Assembly: GCA_016839165.1 (NCBI GenBank)
Contig: CP069300.1
Span: 806,001-870,000, forward strand
DNA from: Bradyrhizobium sp. PSBB068
Lineage (GTDB): Bacteria; Pseudomonadota; Alphaproteobacteria; Rhizobiales; Xanthobacteraceae
Direction: 5' to 3'
Length of the DNA: 64,000 nucleotides
A program made the position numbers and the translations under genes. Shown here piece by piece: positions 20,491 through 29,241 of the stretch. The notes beneath the pieces were generated by a model. That model saw nothing but the letters and a program-made list of their open reading frames with translations, made no database searches and was not told where the DNA came from. Each line of letters opens with the position of its first letter. The stretch's first letter is position 1.

Positions 20491-21309
20491 ATGCGACTTG
20501 TGAACATACGGCCGGGACGGCAGACGCGATTCTATCTGCTCGCGCTGCCGTTCCTGTTGGTCGCAATCGCCTACTTCGCCAGCTCCGGCGCGCGGCTCGC
20601 GCAGAACCCGAACGACAAGCTGCTGCCGGCGCTGCCGAGCATGGTGCAGGCGGTCAAGCAGATGGCGTTCGAGGTCGATCCGCGCACCGGCGGCTATCTG
20701 ATGGCCTCCGACACCGTCGCGAGCCTCGGGCGACTGGGGTCGGCGCTGGCGATCTCGACGACGGCGGCGCTGGTGCTCGGCATCGTGATCGGGCTGCTGC
20801 CGGGCGCCAATGCGCTGCTCGGACCGTTCGTATCGGTCACCTCGATGGTGCCGCCGCTGGCGCTGCTGCCGATCCTGTTCATCGTGATGGGGCTCGGGGA
20901 GAATTCGAAGATCGCGCTGATCGTGATCGGGACGCTGCCTTGCATGATCCGCGACCTCGCCATGAAAGTGCAGGAGTTGCCGCGCGAGCAGATCGTCAAG
21001 GCGCAGACGCTCGGCGCCTCGACCTGGCAGATCGCGCTCCGCGTCGCAATGCCGCAAACCCTGCCGCGGCTGATCGACGTGCTGCGGCTGCAGCTCGGCC
21101 CGGCCTGGCTGTTCCTGATCGCGGCCGAGGCGATCGCCTCCGATTCCGGGCTCGGCTATCGGATCTTCCTGGTGCGGCGCTATCTCGCGATGGACGTCAT
21201 CATCCCCTACGTCGCCTGGATCACGCTGCTCGCGTTCCTGATCGATGTCGGCCTGCGCGTTCTGCAACGCAGGGCGTTTCCCTGGTTTGCCTCGGTGAGG
21301 GCGGAATGA
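20491..21309 (+). CDS. ABC transporter permease, guanidine locus
   Basis: This 272-residue TauC/SsuC-type membrane protein has about six helices. The conserved EAA loop that docks the ATPase lies around residue 175 (VKAQTLGASTWQIALRVAMPQTLP). The N-terminal cytoplasmic tail is basic. It works with the binding protein upstream and the ATPase downstream, whose start codon overlaps this gene's stop (ATGA at 21306-21309), so they are translationally coupled. The substrate is inferred from the riboswitch. Confidence 0.9.
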   Translation: MRLVNIRPGRQTRFYLLALPFLLVAIAYFASSGARLAQNPNDKLLPALPSMVQAVKQMAFEVDPRTGGYLMASDTVASLGRLGSALAISTTAALVLGIVIGLLPGANALLGPFVSVTSMVPPLALLPILFIVMGLGENSKIALIVIGTLPCMIRDLAMKVQELPREQIVKAQTLGASTWQIALRVAMPQTLPRLIDVLRLQLGPAWLFLIAAEAIASDSGLGYRIFLVRRYLAMDVIIPYVAWITLLAFLIDVGLRVLQRRAFPWFASVRAE

Positions 21310-22139
21310 GCGCGATCCGCTTCGACGACGTCTGGAAGGAATATGGCGACCACATCGTGCTCGAGCGCATCACGATGGAGGTCGAGCCGCGCGCTTTCAT
21401 TGCGCTGGTCGGTCCGTCCGGTTGCGGCAAGACCACGCTGCTCCGCATGCTGCTCGGCGAGGAGCAGCCGAGCCGCGGCCGGATCCTGGTCGACGGCAAG
21501 CCGTTGCCCGCCGAACCGGACGCCGACCGCGGCGTGGTGTTCCAGCGCTACTCGGTGTTTCCGCATCTCACCGTGTTGCAGAACGTGATGCTCGGGCGCG
21601 AACTGCGCGACGCCAAGTTCACCGCCCGCCTGTTCGGCGCCGCGCGGCGCGCCGCGGCGGACGATGCCATGAAGCTGCTCGCAGAGGTCGGGCTCGCCGG
21701 CCAGGAGAACAAGTATCCGTCGGCGCTGTCGGGCGGCATGCAGCAGCGCCTCGCGCTGGCGCAGGCGATCATGCGCGGCCCAAAGATCCTGCTGCTCGAC
21801 GAGCCGTTCGGCGCGCTCGACCCGGGCATCCGCGCCGACATCCATGTGCTGATGAAGCGGCTATGGAATGAGACGCATCTCACCGTCGTGATGGTCACGC
21901 ATGACCTCAGCGAAGCGTTCGGGCTCGCGACGCGCGTGATCGCGCTGGAGCGCTCGCGCAATCGCCCGGAGGAGCGCGAGCGTTACGGCGCCACCGTGTC
22001 GCGCGACCTCGAGATATTTCCGCGCCGCAGCGCAGAGCCGCGCGCGATCATTCAACCAGCTCCGATCGGGACGACCCGATCAGGCAAGGAGCATCAGCCG
22101 GGACGGCCCGGCGCTCTCGTCTTGAAGGAGCAACCATGA
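21306..22139 (+). CDS. ABC transporter ATP-binding protein, guanidine locus
   Basis: The product has 277 residues. Walker A is GPSGCGKTT (residues 36-44), the Q-loop lies in RGVVFQRYSVFPHLTV, the signature is LSGGMQQRLALAQ, Walker B is ILLLDEPFGALDP and the switch His is in MVTHDLSEAF. It energises the TauABC-like importer. A C-terminal tail of about 40 residues beyond the core is rich in Arg and Pro. Overlaps at both ends with neighbouring genes (ATGA at 21306 and at 22136) indicate one operon. Confidence 0.93.
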   Translation: MSAIRFDDVWKEYGDHIVLERITMEVEPRAFIALVGPSGCGKTTLLRMLLGEEQPSRGRILVDGKPLPAEPDADRGVVFQRYSVFPHLTVLQNVMLGRELRDAKFTARLFGAARRAAADDAMKLLAEVGLAGQENKYPSALSGGMQQRLALAQAIMRGPKILLLDEPFGALDPGIRADIHVLMKRLWNETHLTVVMVTHDLSEAFGLATRVIALERSRNRPEERERYGATVSRDLEIFPRRSAEPRAIIQPAPIGTTRSGKEHQPGRPGALVLKEQP

Positions 22140-22981
22140 TCCTCACAGAGGAACAGAAGGCCGAGGTCGCGGCGCATACGAGGCGCTACAACGAGCTGAA
22201 GGCGGCGGGGCAGGAGCATGCGCCGCGCGCGCTGCCGGCGCCGACCGCGCGCGACGCAGTACCGATCGCCGCTGCGGCGATCATCCATCGCGAGGTGATT
22301 CCGGCCGGCTGGTACTGGACCACGCGACTGGACCGCGGCGATACGCTGCGCATCGTCAACAATTCGGGGACATCCACGGTCAGCCTGCTCGCCTGGAATG
22401 CGACCGATCCCAGTGAACGGCTGAACCACGCCGACACCATCAAGGTGCAATGGGCGGCGCGGCTGCAGAAGGGACGCGTGCTGCTGTCCGACATGGGGCG
22501 AGCGCTGCTCGGCCTCACCGAGGACACCAGCGCGGCGCATGACGCGGTGGTCGGCGGTTCGACGGCTGCGACCAACCAGGCGAAATACGGCGACGGCAAT
22601 TTCCGCAACACGCGCGACAACTTCATTCTCGCAGCAAGCAAGCTCGGGCTCGGCCGCCGCGACGTGCATCCCTGCGTCAGCTTCTTTGCGCCGGTCGCGA
22701 TCGACGCGGACGGCAAGTTCGTCTGGTCGGCGCAGCGCCGCGCGAAAGGCGACTTCGTCGATCTGCGCGCCGAGATGGACCTGTTGATTGCGCTGTCGAA
22801 CTGCCCGCATCCGCTCGATCCTGCTGTGACCTATCCGCAGGCGAGCGTGGAGATCGTACGTTACCGCGCCGATGCGCCGGCGGCGGATGATTTGTGCCGA
22901 ACCGCGACGGCTGAAGCGATCCGCGCCTATGAGAACAACGCGCTGTATTTCGGCGAGACCACCGAAGGAGCAGTGCAATGA
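22136..22981 (+). CDS. Carboxyguanidine deiminase-like subunit (urea amidolyase-associated protein 1)
   Basis: The 281-residue protein belongs to the DUF1989-type family annotated as urea carboxylase-associated protein 1. In guanidine degradation the matching pair has been described as the two subunits of carboxyguanidine deiminase (CgdA and CgdB), which turn carboxyguanidine into allophanate and ammonia. Visible features are the IPAGWYWTTRLDRGDTLRI strand region, GGSTAATN and CVSFFAPVAIDADG. It overlaps the ATPase gene before it and the partner after it by four bases. The subunit label is by gene order, not by tested sequence. Confidence 0.85.
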   Translation: MILTEEQKAEVAAHTRRYNELKAAGQEHAPRALPAPTARDAVPIAAAAIIHREVIPAGWYWTTRLDRGDTLRIVNNSGTSTVSLLAWNATDPSERLNHADTIKVQWAARLQKGRVLLSDMGRALLGLTEDTSAAHDAVVGGSTAATNQAKYGDGNFRNTRDNFILAASKLGLGRRDVHPCVSFFAPVAIDADGKFVWSAQRRAKGDFVDLRAEMDLLIALSNCPHPLDPAVTYPQASVEIVRYRADAPAADDLCRTATAEAIRAYENNALYFGETTEGAVQ

Positions 22982-23616
22982 CCGCGCAATCCGCCCAGAC
23001 CAACGGCCGCATTGTCCTCGACGTTGAGATTGCCGCGCGAAAGCCGTGGTCGGCGATCATCCGCAAGGGCCAGACCCTGCGGATCACCGATACCCATGGC
23101 CAGCAGGCGGTGGATACGCTGTTCTACTGCGCCAGCGATTTCGGCGAGCGCTACAGCGGCCAGGATACGCTGCGCGCGCAGGGCTCGGCCTATGTCGGGC
23201 TCGGCACCAACATCATGTCCAACGAAGGCCGCGTGATGCTGCGCGTCACGGCCGACAGTTGCGGCCTGCATGACACGTCGGCGGGGGCCTGCTCCTGCGA
23301 GAGCAACACCGTGCGATTCGGTCACCAGACCCGCTACCAGCATGCCTGCCGCGAGAACTTCGTGGTCGAAGCCGCGAAATACGGCCTCTCGAAGCACGAC
23401 ATCGTGCCGAACCTCAACTTCTTCATGAACGTGCCGATCGATCCGGCCGGCAACTTCACCGTGGTCGACGGCGTCTCGAAGCCTGGCGACGCCGTTGAGC
23501 TGGTCGCCGAGATGGACGTGCTGTGCCTGATTTCGAACTGCCCGCAGATCAACAATCCCTGCAACGGCTTCTTCCCGACGCCGGTCCAGGTGACGATCTT
23601 CGAGCCGGAGGCGTGA
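22978..23616 (+). CDS. Carboxyguanidine deiminase-like subunit (urea amidolyase-associated protein 2)
   Basis: The 212-residue DUF1989-family partner shares the scaffold of the previous gene (RKGQTLRITDTHGQQAVDT, later LNFFMNVPIDPAGN). It has in addition a Cys-rich patch, DSCGLHDT then GACSCESN and QHACREN, which could hold a metal and so mark the catalytic subunit. This is inference. Overlap with the upstream gene (ATGA at 22978) and a three-base gap to the carboxylase point to tight coupling. Confidence 0.85.
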   Translation: MTAQSAQTNGRIVLDVEIAARKPWSAIIRKGQTLRITDTHGQQAVDTLFYCASDFGERYSGQDTLRAQGSAYVGLGTNIMSNEGRVMLRVTADSCGLHDTSAGACSCESNTVRFGHQTRYQHACRENFVVEAAKYGLSKHDIVPNLNFFMNVPIDPAGNFTVVDGVSKPGDAVELVAEMDVLCLISNCPQINNPCNGFFPTPVQVTIFEPEA

Positions 23617-23619
23617 GGC

Positions 23620-26600
23620 ATGTTCAGCAAGGTCCTGATTGCCAACCGCGGCGAGATCGCCGGGCGGATCGGCAGAACGTTGCGCCATATGGGCATCGCT
23701 TCGGTCGCGGTCTATTCCGACGCCGACCGCTTCACCCGGCCGGTGCTCGAGGCCGACGAGGCGGTGCGCATTGGCCCGGCGCCGGCCGCCGAGAGCTATC
23801 TTAACGTCGATGCGATCATGGCGGCGTGCCTTGCGACCGGCGCGCAGGCGGTGCATCCCGGCTACGGCTTCCTGTCGGAGAACCGCCGCTTTGCCGAGCG
23901 GCTCGCCGAGCACGGCATCAGGTTAATCGGGCCGCGGCCGGAACATCTCGACGCCTTCGGCCTCAAGCACAAGGCACGCGAGATCGCGGAGCGGAGCGGC
24001 GTGCCGCTGCTGCCGGGCTCCGGCCTGCTGGAGACCATCGACGAGGCCGTATGCGAGGCCGAGCGGATCGGCTTTCCGGTGATGCTGAAGAGCACGGCGG
24101 GCGGCGGCGGCATCGGCATGCAGCTCTGCCACGACGTCGCGACGCTGCGCGAGCGCTTTGCGTCCGTGCAGCGCACGGCGCGCGCGAGCTTTGGCGATGC
24201 CCGGGTCTATCTCGAGCGGTTCGTCGCGCGCGCCCGCCACATCGAGGTGCAGATCTTCGGCAACGGCAGCGGCGACGTGGTTGCGCTCGGCGAGCGCGAC
24301 TGCTCGCTGCAGCGGCGCAACCAGAAGGTCTTTGAGGAGACGCCGGCGCCGGGGCTCTCTGGCGAGGTCCGGCAGCGCCTGCATGAAGCCGCGGTGTCGC
24401 TCGGCAAGGCGGTGGCTTACGAATCCGCCGGCACGGTGGAGTTCATCTACGACGTCGAGCGGGAGGATTTCTACTTCCTCGAGGTCAACACCCGCCTGCA
24501 GGTCGAGCATCCCGTCACCGAGCAGGTCACCGGCGTCGATCTCGTCGAATGGATGATCCGGCAGGCGGCCGGCGAGGACGTGCTGGGCACCGCGGGCACG
24601 CTTGCGCCAAAGGGCGCGGCGATCGAGGTGCGGCTCTATGCGGAGAATCCGGGCGCCGGTTTTCGCCCGAGCGCGGGCCGGCTGACGCAGGTCTCTTTCT
24701 CGCCGGATGCGCGGATCGACGGCTGGATCGAGACCGGCTCCGAGGTGACGCCGTTCTACGATCCGATGCTGGCCAAGATCATCGTGACGGCCGACACGCG
24801 CGAAGCCGCGATCGCGCGGCTGACGCAGGCGCTGGATGAGACGGCTATTGCCGGCATCGAGACCAATCTCGATTATCTGCGTGCGATCGCCACGTCCGAC
24901 GTGTTCCGCAGCGGGCAGGTCGCGACCAGCGTGCTCGGCGCGTTCGCCTATCGTCCCCGCACCATCGATGTCGTTGCACCCGGTGCGCAGAGCGGCGTGC
25001 AGGAATTGCCCGGCCGGCTGCACCTCTGGCATGTCGGCGTGCCGCCGAGCGGTCCGATGGACGAACGGTCGTTTCGGCTTGCGAATCGCGTGGTGGGAAA
25101 CCCGGAGACGACGACCGCGCTCGAACTGACGGTCAACGGACCAACCCTGCGCTTCAACACTGATGCGATCGTCGCGGTCTCGGGCGCGCAGATGAAGGCG
25201 GCGCTCGACGGCGTCGAGATTGCGTATCACGAGCCGATCGCGGTGCGCGCCGGTCAGACGCTCGCGATCGGCAGCATCAAGGGGCCGGGTCAGCGCAGCT
25301 ATCTCGCCGTGCGCGGCGGCTTCAATGTGCCTCAGATTCTCGGCTCGCGCGCGGTGTTCGCGCTCGGCGCCTTCGGCGGTCACGCCACGGGCTCCTTGAA
25401 GGCCGGAGATGTTCTGCATATCGGCGCGGAAGCAACTGGCCTGGCGCCGCCGCAGCGCGCCACAGAGAACGAGCGGCCGCAGCTCACGTCGGCGTGGCAG
25501 ATCGGCGTGATCTATGGCCCGCATGGCGCGCCTGATTTCTTTCTTGACGAGGACATCGAGACGCTGTTCTCCACGAGCTACGAGGTGCACTTCAACAGCG
25601 CCCGCACCGGCGTGCGGCTGATCGGCCCCAAGCCGCACTGGGCACGGACCGACGGCGGCGAAGCCGGGCTGCATCCGTCGAACATCCACGACAACGCCTA
25701 TGCGGTCGGCTCGATCGACTTCACCGGCGACATGCCGATCATCCTCGGCCCGGACGGGCCGAGCCTCGGCGGCTTCGTCTGTCCGGCGGTGGTCGCGCGC
25801 GACGAACTCTGGAAGGTCGGTCAGCTCCGGCCGGGCGACACCGTCCGTTTCGTTCCGGTGAAAAGCGACGATCCGGTTGCCGGCCCCACCGTCCTCAAGG
25901 CACCGGAGCTCGGTTCTGCGATCGTCGGTCGCAACGATGACGGTCCGATCCCGGTGGTATACCGGCGCGCCGGTGACGACAATCTGCTGGTCGAATACGG
26001 CCCGATGGAGCTCGACATCGCGTTGCGGCTGCGCGTGCATGTGCTGGCGCAGGCATTGGAGGACGCAAAGCTCGGCGGCCTGATCGATCTCACGCCCGGC
26101 ATCCGCTCGCTCCAGATCCACTACGACGGTACGACACTGTCGCGCGGAAAACTGCTCGATGTGCTGCGCCGGATCGAGCGCCAATTGCCTGATGTCGATG
26201 CGATGCGGGTGCCGAGCCGCACGGTACACCTGCCGCTGTCGTGGCGCGACCCGCAGGCCGAGCTGGCGATGCGCAAATATCAGGAGCTGGTGCGATCAGA
26301 TGCGCCGTGGTGTCCGTCGAATGTCGAGTTCATCCGGCGCATCAATGGGCTGGCGAGCGAGGACGACGTCCGCCGCATCGTGTTCGACGCCGACTATTTC
26401 GTGCTCGGCCTCGGCGATGTCTATCTCGGCGCGCCGGTGGCGACGCCGCTCGACCCGCGGCATCGGCTGGTGACCACCAAGTACAATCCGGCGCGGACCT
26501 GGACGCCGGAGAACGCGGTCGGGATCGGCGGCGCCTATATGTGCATCTACGGCATGGAAGGGCCGGGCGGCTACCAGCTGTTCGGCCGCACCATCCAGGT

Positions 26601-27162
26601 CTGGAACACCTGGCGCACGACGAAAGTGTTCGAGCCAGGCCATCCCTGGCTGCTGCGGTTCTTCGACAAGATCCGTTTCTTTCCGGTCGATGCCGACGAA
26701 CTGCTGGATGCCCGCGCCGCGTTCCCGCACGGGCAATACGACATCAGGATCGAGCAGGGCGAGTTCTCCTACGCCGACTATGCGCGAACGTTGGCCGGCG
26801 CGCAGTCGTCGATCACCACATTCAAGGCGGCGCAGCAGGCCGCGTTCGATGCCGAGCGCCGACGCTGGCGCGAGCTGAAGCTCGACGAGGCGCCGGCTGA
26901 ATCGGCCGAGATTGCCGCCGTTGCGACCGGCATTCCCGACGGCCAGGTCGGCGCATTTTCGGAAGTACCGGGCAACATCTGGAAGATCCTGGTCGAGGAG
27001 GGCGCCAAAGTCGCGGCCGGCGATGTGCTCGCGATCATCGAATCCATGAAGATGGAGATCTCGGTGCTCTCGCCGGCGGCCGGCCGCATCGCATCGGTTC
27101 CGGTGAAGCCGGGACAGACGCTGCGGGCGGGCGATGTCGTGGCATTGATCCGGCCGGAATAG
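23620..27162 (+). CDS. Biotin-dependent guanidine/urea carboxylase
   Basis: The 1180-residue multidomain enzyme carboxylates guanidine (or urea) with bicarbonate and ATP. It opens with a biotin carboxylase domain (1-445; MFSKVLIANRGEIAGRI, GGGGIGMQ, EVNTRLQVEHPVTEQVTG). A KipA-like half (about 450-760, LWHVGVPPSGPMDERSFRLAN) and a KipI-like half (about 775-1000) make up the carboxyltransferase. A biotin carrier closes the chain with the biotinyl Lys1144 in ESMKMEI. It is normally annotated as urea carboxylase; the ykkC riboswitch and the two DUF1989 partners make guanidine the likely substrate. The product pathway leads to allophanate, but no allophanate hydrolase follows: the next gene is an unrelated GNAT on the other strand. 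Confidence 0.92.
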   Translation: MFSKVLIANRGEIAGRIGRTLRHMGIASVAVYSDADRFTRPVLEADEAVRIGPAPAAESYLNVDAIMAACLATGAQAVHPGYGFLSENRRFAERLAEHGIRLIGPRPEHLDAFGLKHKAREIAERSGVPLLPGSGLLETIDEAVCEAERIGFPVMLKSTAGGGGIGMQLCHDVATLRERFASVQRTARASFGDARVYLERFVARARHIEVQIFGNGSGDVVALGERDCSLQRRNQKVFEETPAPGLSGEVRQRLHEAAVSLGKAVAYESAGTVEFIYDVEREDFYFLEVNTRLQVEHPVTEQVTGVDLVEWMIRQAAGEDVLGTAGTLAPKGAAIEVRLYAENPGAGFRPSAGRLTQVSFSPDARIDGWIETGSEVTPFYDPMLAKIIVTADTREAAIARLTQALDETAIAGIETNLDYLRAIATSDVFRSGQVATSVLGAFAYRPRTIDVVAPGAQSGVQELPGRLHLWHVGVPPSGPMDERSFRLANRVVGNPETTTALELTVNGPTLRFNTDAIVAVSGAQMKAALDGVEIAYHEPIAVRAGQTLAIGSIKGPGQRSYLAVRGGFNVPQILGSRAVFALGAFGGHATGSLKAGDVLHIGAEATGLAPPQRATENERPQLTSAWQIGVIYGPHGAPDFFLDEDIETLFSTSYEVHFNSARTGVRLIGPKPHWARTDGGEAGLHPSNIHDNAYAVGSIDFTGDMPIILGPDGPSLGGFVCPAVVARDELWKVGQLRPGDTVRFVPVKSDDPVAGPTVLKAPELGSAIVGRNDDGPIPVVYRRAGDDNLLVEYGPMELDIALRLRVHVLAQALEDAKLGGLIDLTPGIRSLQIHYDGTTLSRGKLLDVLRRIERQLPDVDAMRVPSRTVHLPLSWRDPQAELAMRKYQELVRSDAPWCPSNVEFIRRINGLASEDDVRRIVFDADYFVLGLGDVYLGAPVATPLDPRHRLVTTKYNPARTWTPENAVGIGGAYMCIYGMEGPGGYQLFGRTIQVWNTWRTTKVFEPGHPWLLRFFDKIRFFPVDADELLDARAAFPHGQYDIRIEQGEFSYADYARTLAGAQSSITTFKAAQQAAFDAERRRWRELKLDEAPAESAEIAAVATGIPDGQVGAFSEVPGNIWKILVEEGAKVAAGDVLAIIESMKMEISVLSPAAGRIASVPVKPGQTLRAGDVVALIRPE

Positions 27163-27209
27163 ATTCCGCGTCACGAGCGATCTGCTGCGGTCCTGTCCCC
27201 GGCATTGCT

Positions 27210-27827
27210 CTATGGGGGCCGATCGGATGGAAGCCGACCTCGCCATGCCTCGTTGGCGAGGAGCCGGCGCTGCCGGTCGGCGATGGCTGGCCATCCGGAG
27301 CGCACCACGCTGAGGACCGCAGCGTCGGCCGATGGACCTTCATCGCAGGCAAAATAGGCGCGAAGCCGTCCTTCGCAGTGAAAGCCGAGGTCAGCGTAGA
27401 GCTCGAGCGTACGCCGCAGCCGCCAATCCAGATGCACCTCGGCCCGCTCGACGGCGAGCACCTCGAACGCATACCGCGTCATGAGATGCGCGACATGGCT
27501 CATGAGCAGGATCTCGCCAAATCGTCCGCTGCTCCAGATCGGCGCAAGCGTCGCCCGCTTTTCGTTCGGCTCGAGTGCCGCGAAAGCGGTAAGGCCGATG
27601 ACGTCGCCGGACCCGGTATCCTCGATCGCGAACGCGGCCGTGACGTTGGCGCAGCTCAGCGCGGCAGCCGCGCGCGCGGCCGCGGACTGGCCGGAGCCGC
27701 CGCGATCGAGCTGCCGAAGCATGCCGGCGTCCCCGAGCGGCCTTACCCGCGAGATTTCAGAACCGCGGATCCTCCTCAGCAGGATGCGGTCAGTGGCCAA
27801 GGCGGCATGGTTGTCCACGAATTGCAT
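27210..27827 (-). CDS. GNAT family N-acetyltransferase
   Basis: The 205-residue protein has the N-terminal strand typical of GNATs (TDRILLRRIRGSEISRVRPL), a central IGLTAFAALEPNEKRATLAPIW strand pair, and a helix with TRYAFEVLAVERAEVHLDWRLRRTLELYADLGFHCEGRLRAYF that corresponds to the RimJ/RimL-type acetyl-CoA region. It acetylates an unknown amine or protein N-terminus. The ATG at 27827 has no strong ribosome site. It lies divergent from the LysR gene and convergent with the carboxylase gene. Confidence 0.75.
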   Translation of the reverse strand: MQFVDNHAALATDRILLRRIRGSEISRVRPLGDAGMLRQLDRGGSGQSAAARAAAALSCANVTAAFAIEDTGSGDVIGLTAFAALEPNEKRATLAPIWSSGRFGEILLMSHVAHLMTRYAFEVLAVERAEVHLDWRLRRTLELYADLGFHCEGRLRAYFACDEGPSADAAVLSVVRSGWPAIADRQRRLLANEAWRGRLPSDRPP

Positions 27828-27895
27828 GCCCTATTGACGCATCGAACCGATATGCCGTCAAATGACTGAAATGGCAGTTCGTATGCGGATTGGTC

Positions 27896-28810
27896 ATGTT
27901 CCTGAATCCGAGACACGTCGACCTGTTCCGTGAGGTCGTGCGTCACAACGGAATCACCAAGGCGGCCCTGAGCCTGCGGATCGGGCAGCCCTTCGTCAGT
28001 CGCGCCATTGCGCGGCTGGAGCGCGAGATCGGCTTCGCGCTGTTCGTACGCGGGCGCGGCGGTGTCACGTTGACGCCGGAAGGCGAGATCTTCCTGCATG
28101 AGGTCGAGCGCAACCAGGCCGGACTGGAGTATTTGGCGCGTGCGGCGCGCGGCATTCGCGCGAGGGGCAGCGGGACGCTGAGGATCGCCTGCCTTCCGGC
28201 ATTCACCTATTCGTTGATGCCGCGGATCGTCAGCAAATTCTCCAGGAAGAACCCTGGCATCATGTTGTCGGTCGCCGTGCATAGTCCTGAACGGGTCTGG
28301 AGTCTGGTTGCCGCAGGCCAGTGCGATGTCGGGCTGGCACGACCCCAGTCAGGTTTTGCGGCGGTCGACGACGAACTGCTGATGACGACCGACGCCATCT
28401 GCGTGCTGCCGCGTCAGCACCGGCTGCGGTCCAAACGATTGATTATCCCAAAGGACCTGCACGGCGAGGCGATGATTGCGCCAGCCCCAGGCGCGCCGCA
28501 TCGGTCGCGCCTCGAACGCGCCTTCGAAGACGCCGGGGCCGAGGTCAGAACGGTGGCGGAGATTCAGTACAGCATGCAGCGCTGCGCTCTGGTTGCACAG
28601 GGACTGGGTTTCTCGATCGTCGATCCCGTCGTGGCGCGGGATTTTGCCAGCGCCCGGATCGTGCTCAAGCCGTTCACGCCGCGGCTGGAGCTCACGACCG
28701 TGCTGCTGTTCCCGTCGCAACGGCCGCGCAGCCGTCTTGCGCTCGAATTCTGCGACCTACTTCGCGCCGAGACCGCGGAATACAGGAAGCCCGCCCGCGC
28801 GCCGGCCTGA
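27896..28810 (+). CDS. LysR family transcriptional regulator
   Basis: The product has 304 residues. Winged helix-turn-helix: residues 1-60 (LNPRHVDLFREVVRHNGITKAAL, recognition helix with QPFVSRAIARLE). The effector domain runs from about residue 90 to the end. The ATG at 27896 is preferred over a TTG two codons earlier. It diverges from the GNAT gene across about 70 bases, so that gene is its likeliest target. No clear T-N11-A palindrome could be fixed in the short gap. Confidence 0.92.
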   Translation: MFLNPRHVDLFREVVRHNGITKAALSLRIGQPFVSRAIARLEREIGFALFVRGRGGVTLTPEGEIFLHEVERNQAGLEYLARAARGIRARGSGTLRIACLPAFTYSLMPRIVSKFSRKNPGIMLSVAVHSPERVWSLVAAGQCDVGLARPQSGFAAVDDELLMTTDAICVLPRQHRLRSKRLIIPKDLHGEAMIAPAPGAPHRSRLERAFEDAGAEVRTVAEIQYSMQRCALVAQGLGFSIVDPVVARDFASARIVLKPFTPRLELTTVLLFPSQRPRSRLALEFCDLLRAETAEYRKPARAPA

Positions 28811-29241
28811 CCATCCGTGCCGCATGTTCCGCGCTGCCAGACGCAGCGCGTCATGACGGATGAGCTGCTCGCGACAGCTCCGTGTAGGACGCGTTGCGCG
28901 CGGCACGCGAGAATCGTTGTAGGCGTTGGAAATTATCGATGACAAGATTTGCGATTGTAAGTACGCAATTTCGTAGCTGCGATGCTGGCAACTGCGCAGC
29001 CGGCATTGAGCTGGCCGCCGGGGTTGTCGCTGGGATCAAGCGAGGCGCGTGATATGTGCTTGCGCCGACGTGGCCGACGCGGTTGAATTTGACGATTCCA
29101 GAATTAGCGGCCAAGCTGAATCTCTTTCCGAGATGCGGCGCCAGCTGCTTCTCCAACAACAACATAAGAACTTGCCGTGCGAGGGCGCGGTTCAAGATTC
29201 TCCTTTTGCCAATGTGGCCCATCGTTGAGAGGATGCTTTAG
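28811..29241. other. Intergenic region upstream of the LuxR gene
   Basis: This gap of 431 bases is AT-richer than average from about 28,920. It contains an imperfect inverted repeat ATGCTGGC-N9-GCCGGCAT at 28982-29006, 236 bases before the LuxR start, which could be a regulatory dyad. It does not resemble a standard lux box closely. Open frames on both strands here lack protein character. Confidence 0.4.

Noticed and set aside
23923..26229. 768-codon minus-strand frame across the carboxylase
   Set aside because: Shadow of the plus-strand carboxylase gene, with the typical reversed-frame composition.
28851..29222. 123-codon minus-strand frame upstream of LuxR
   Set aside because: No ribosome site or recognisable motifs; it covers a region that should hold the LuxR promoter.
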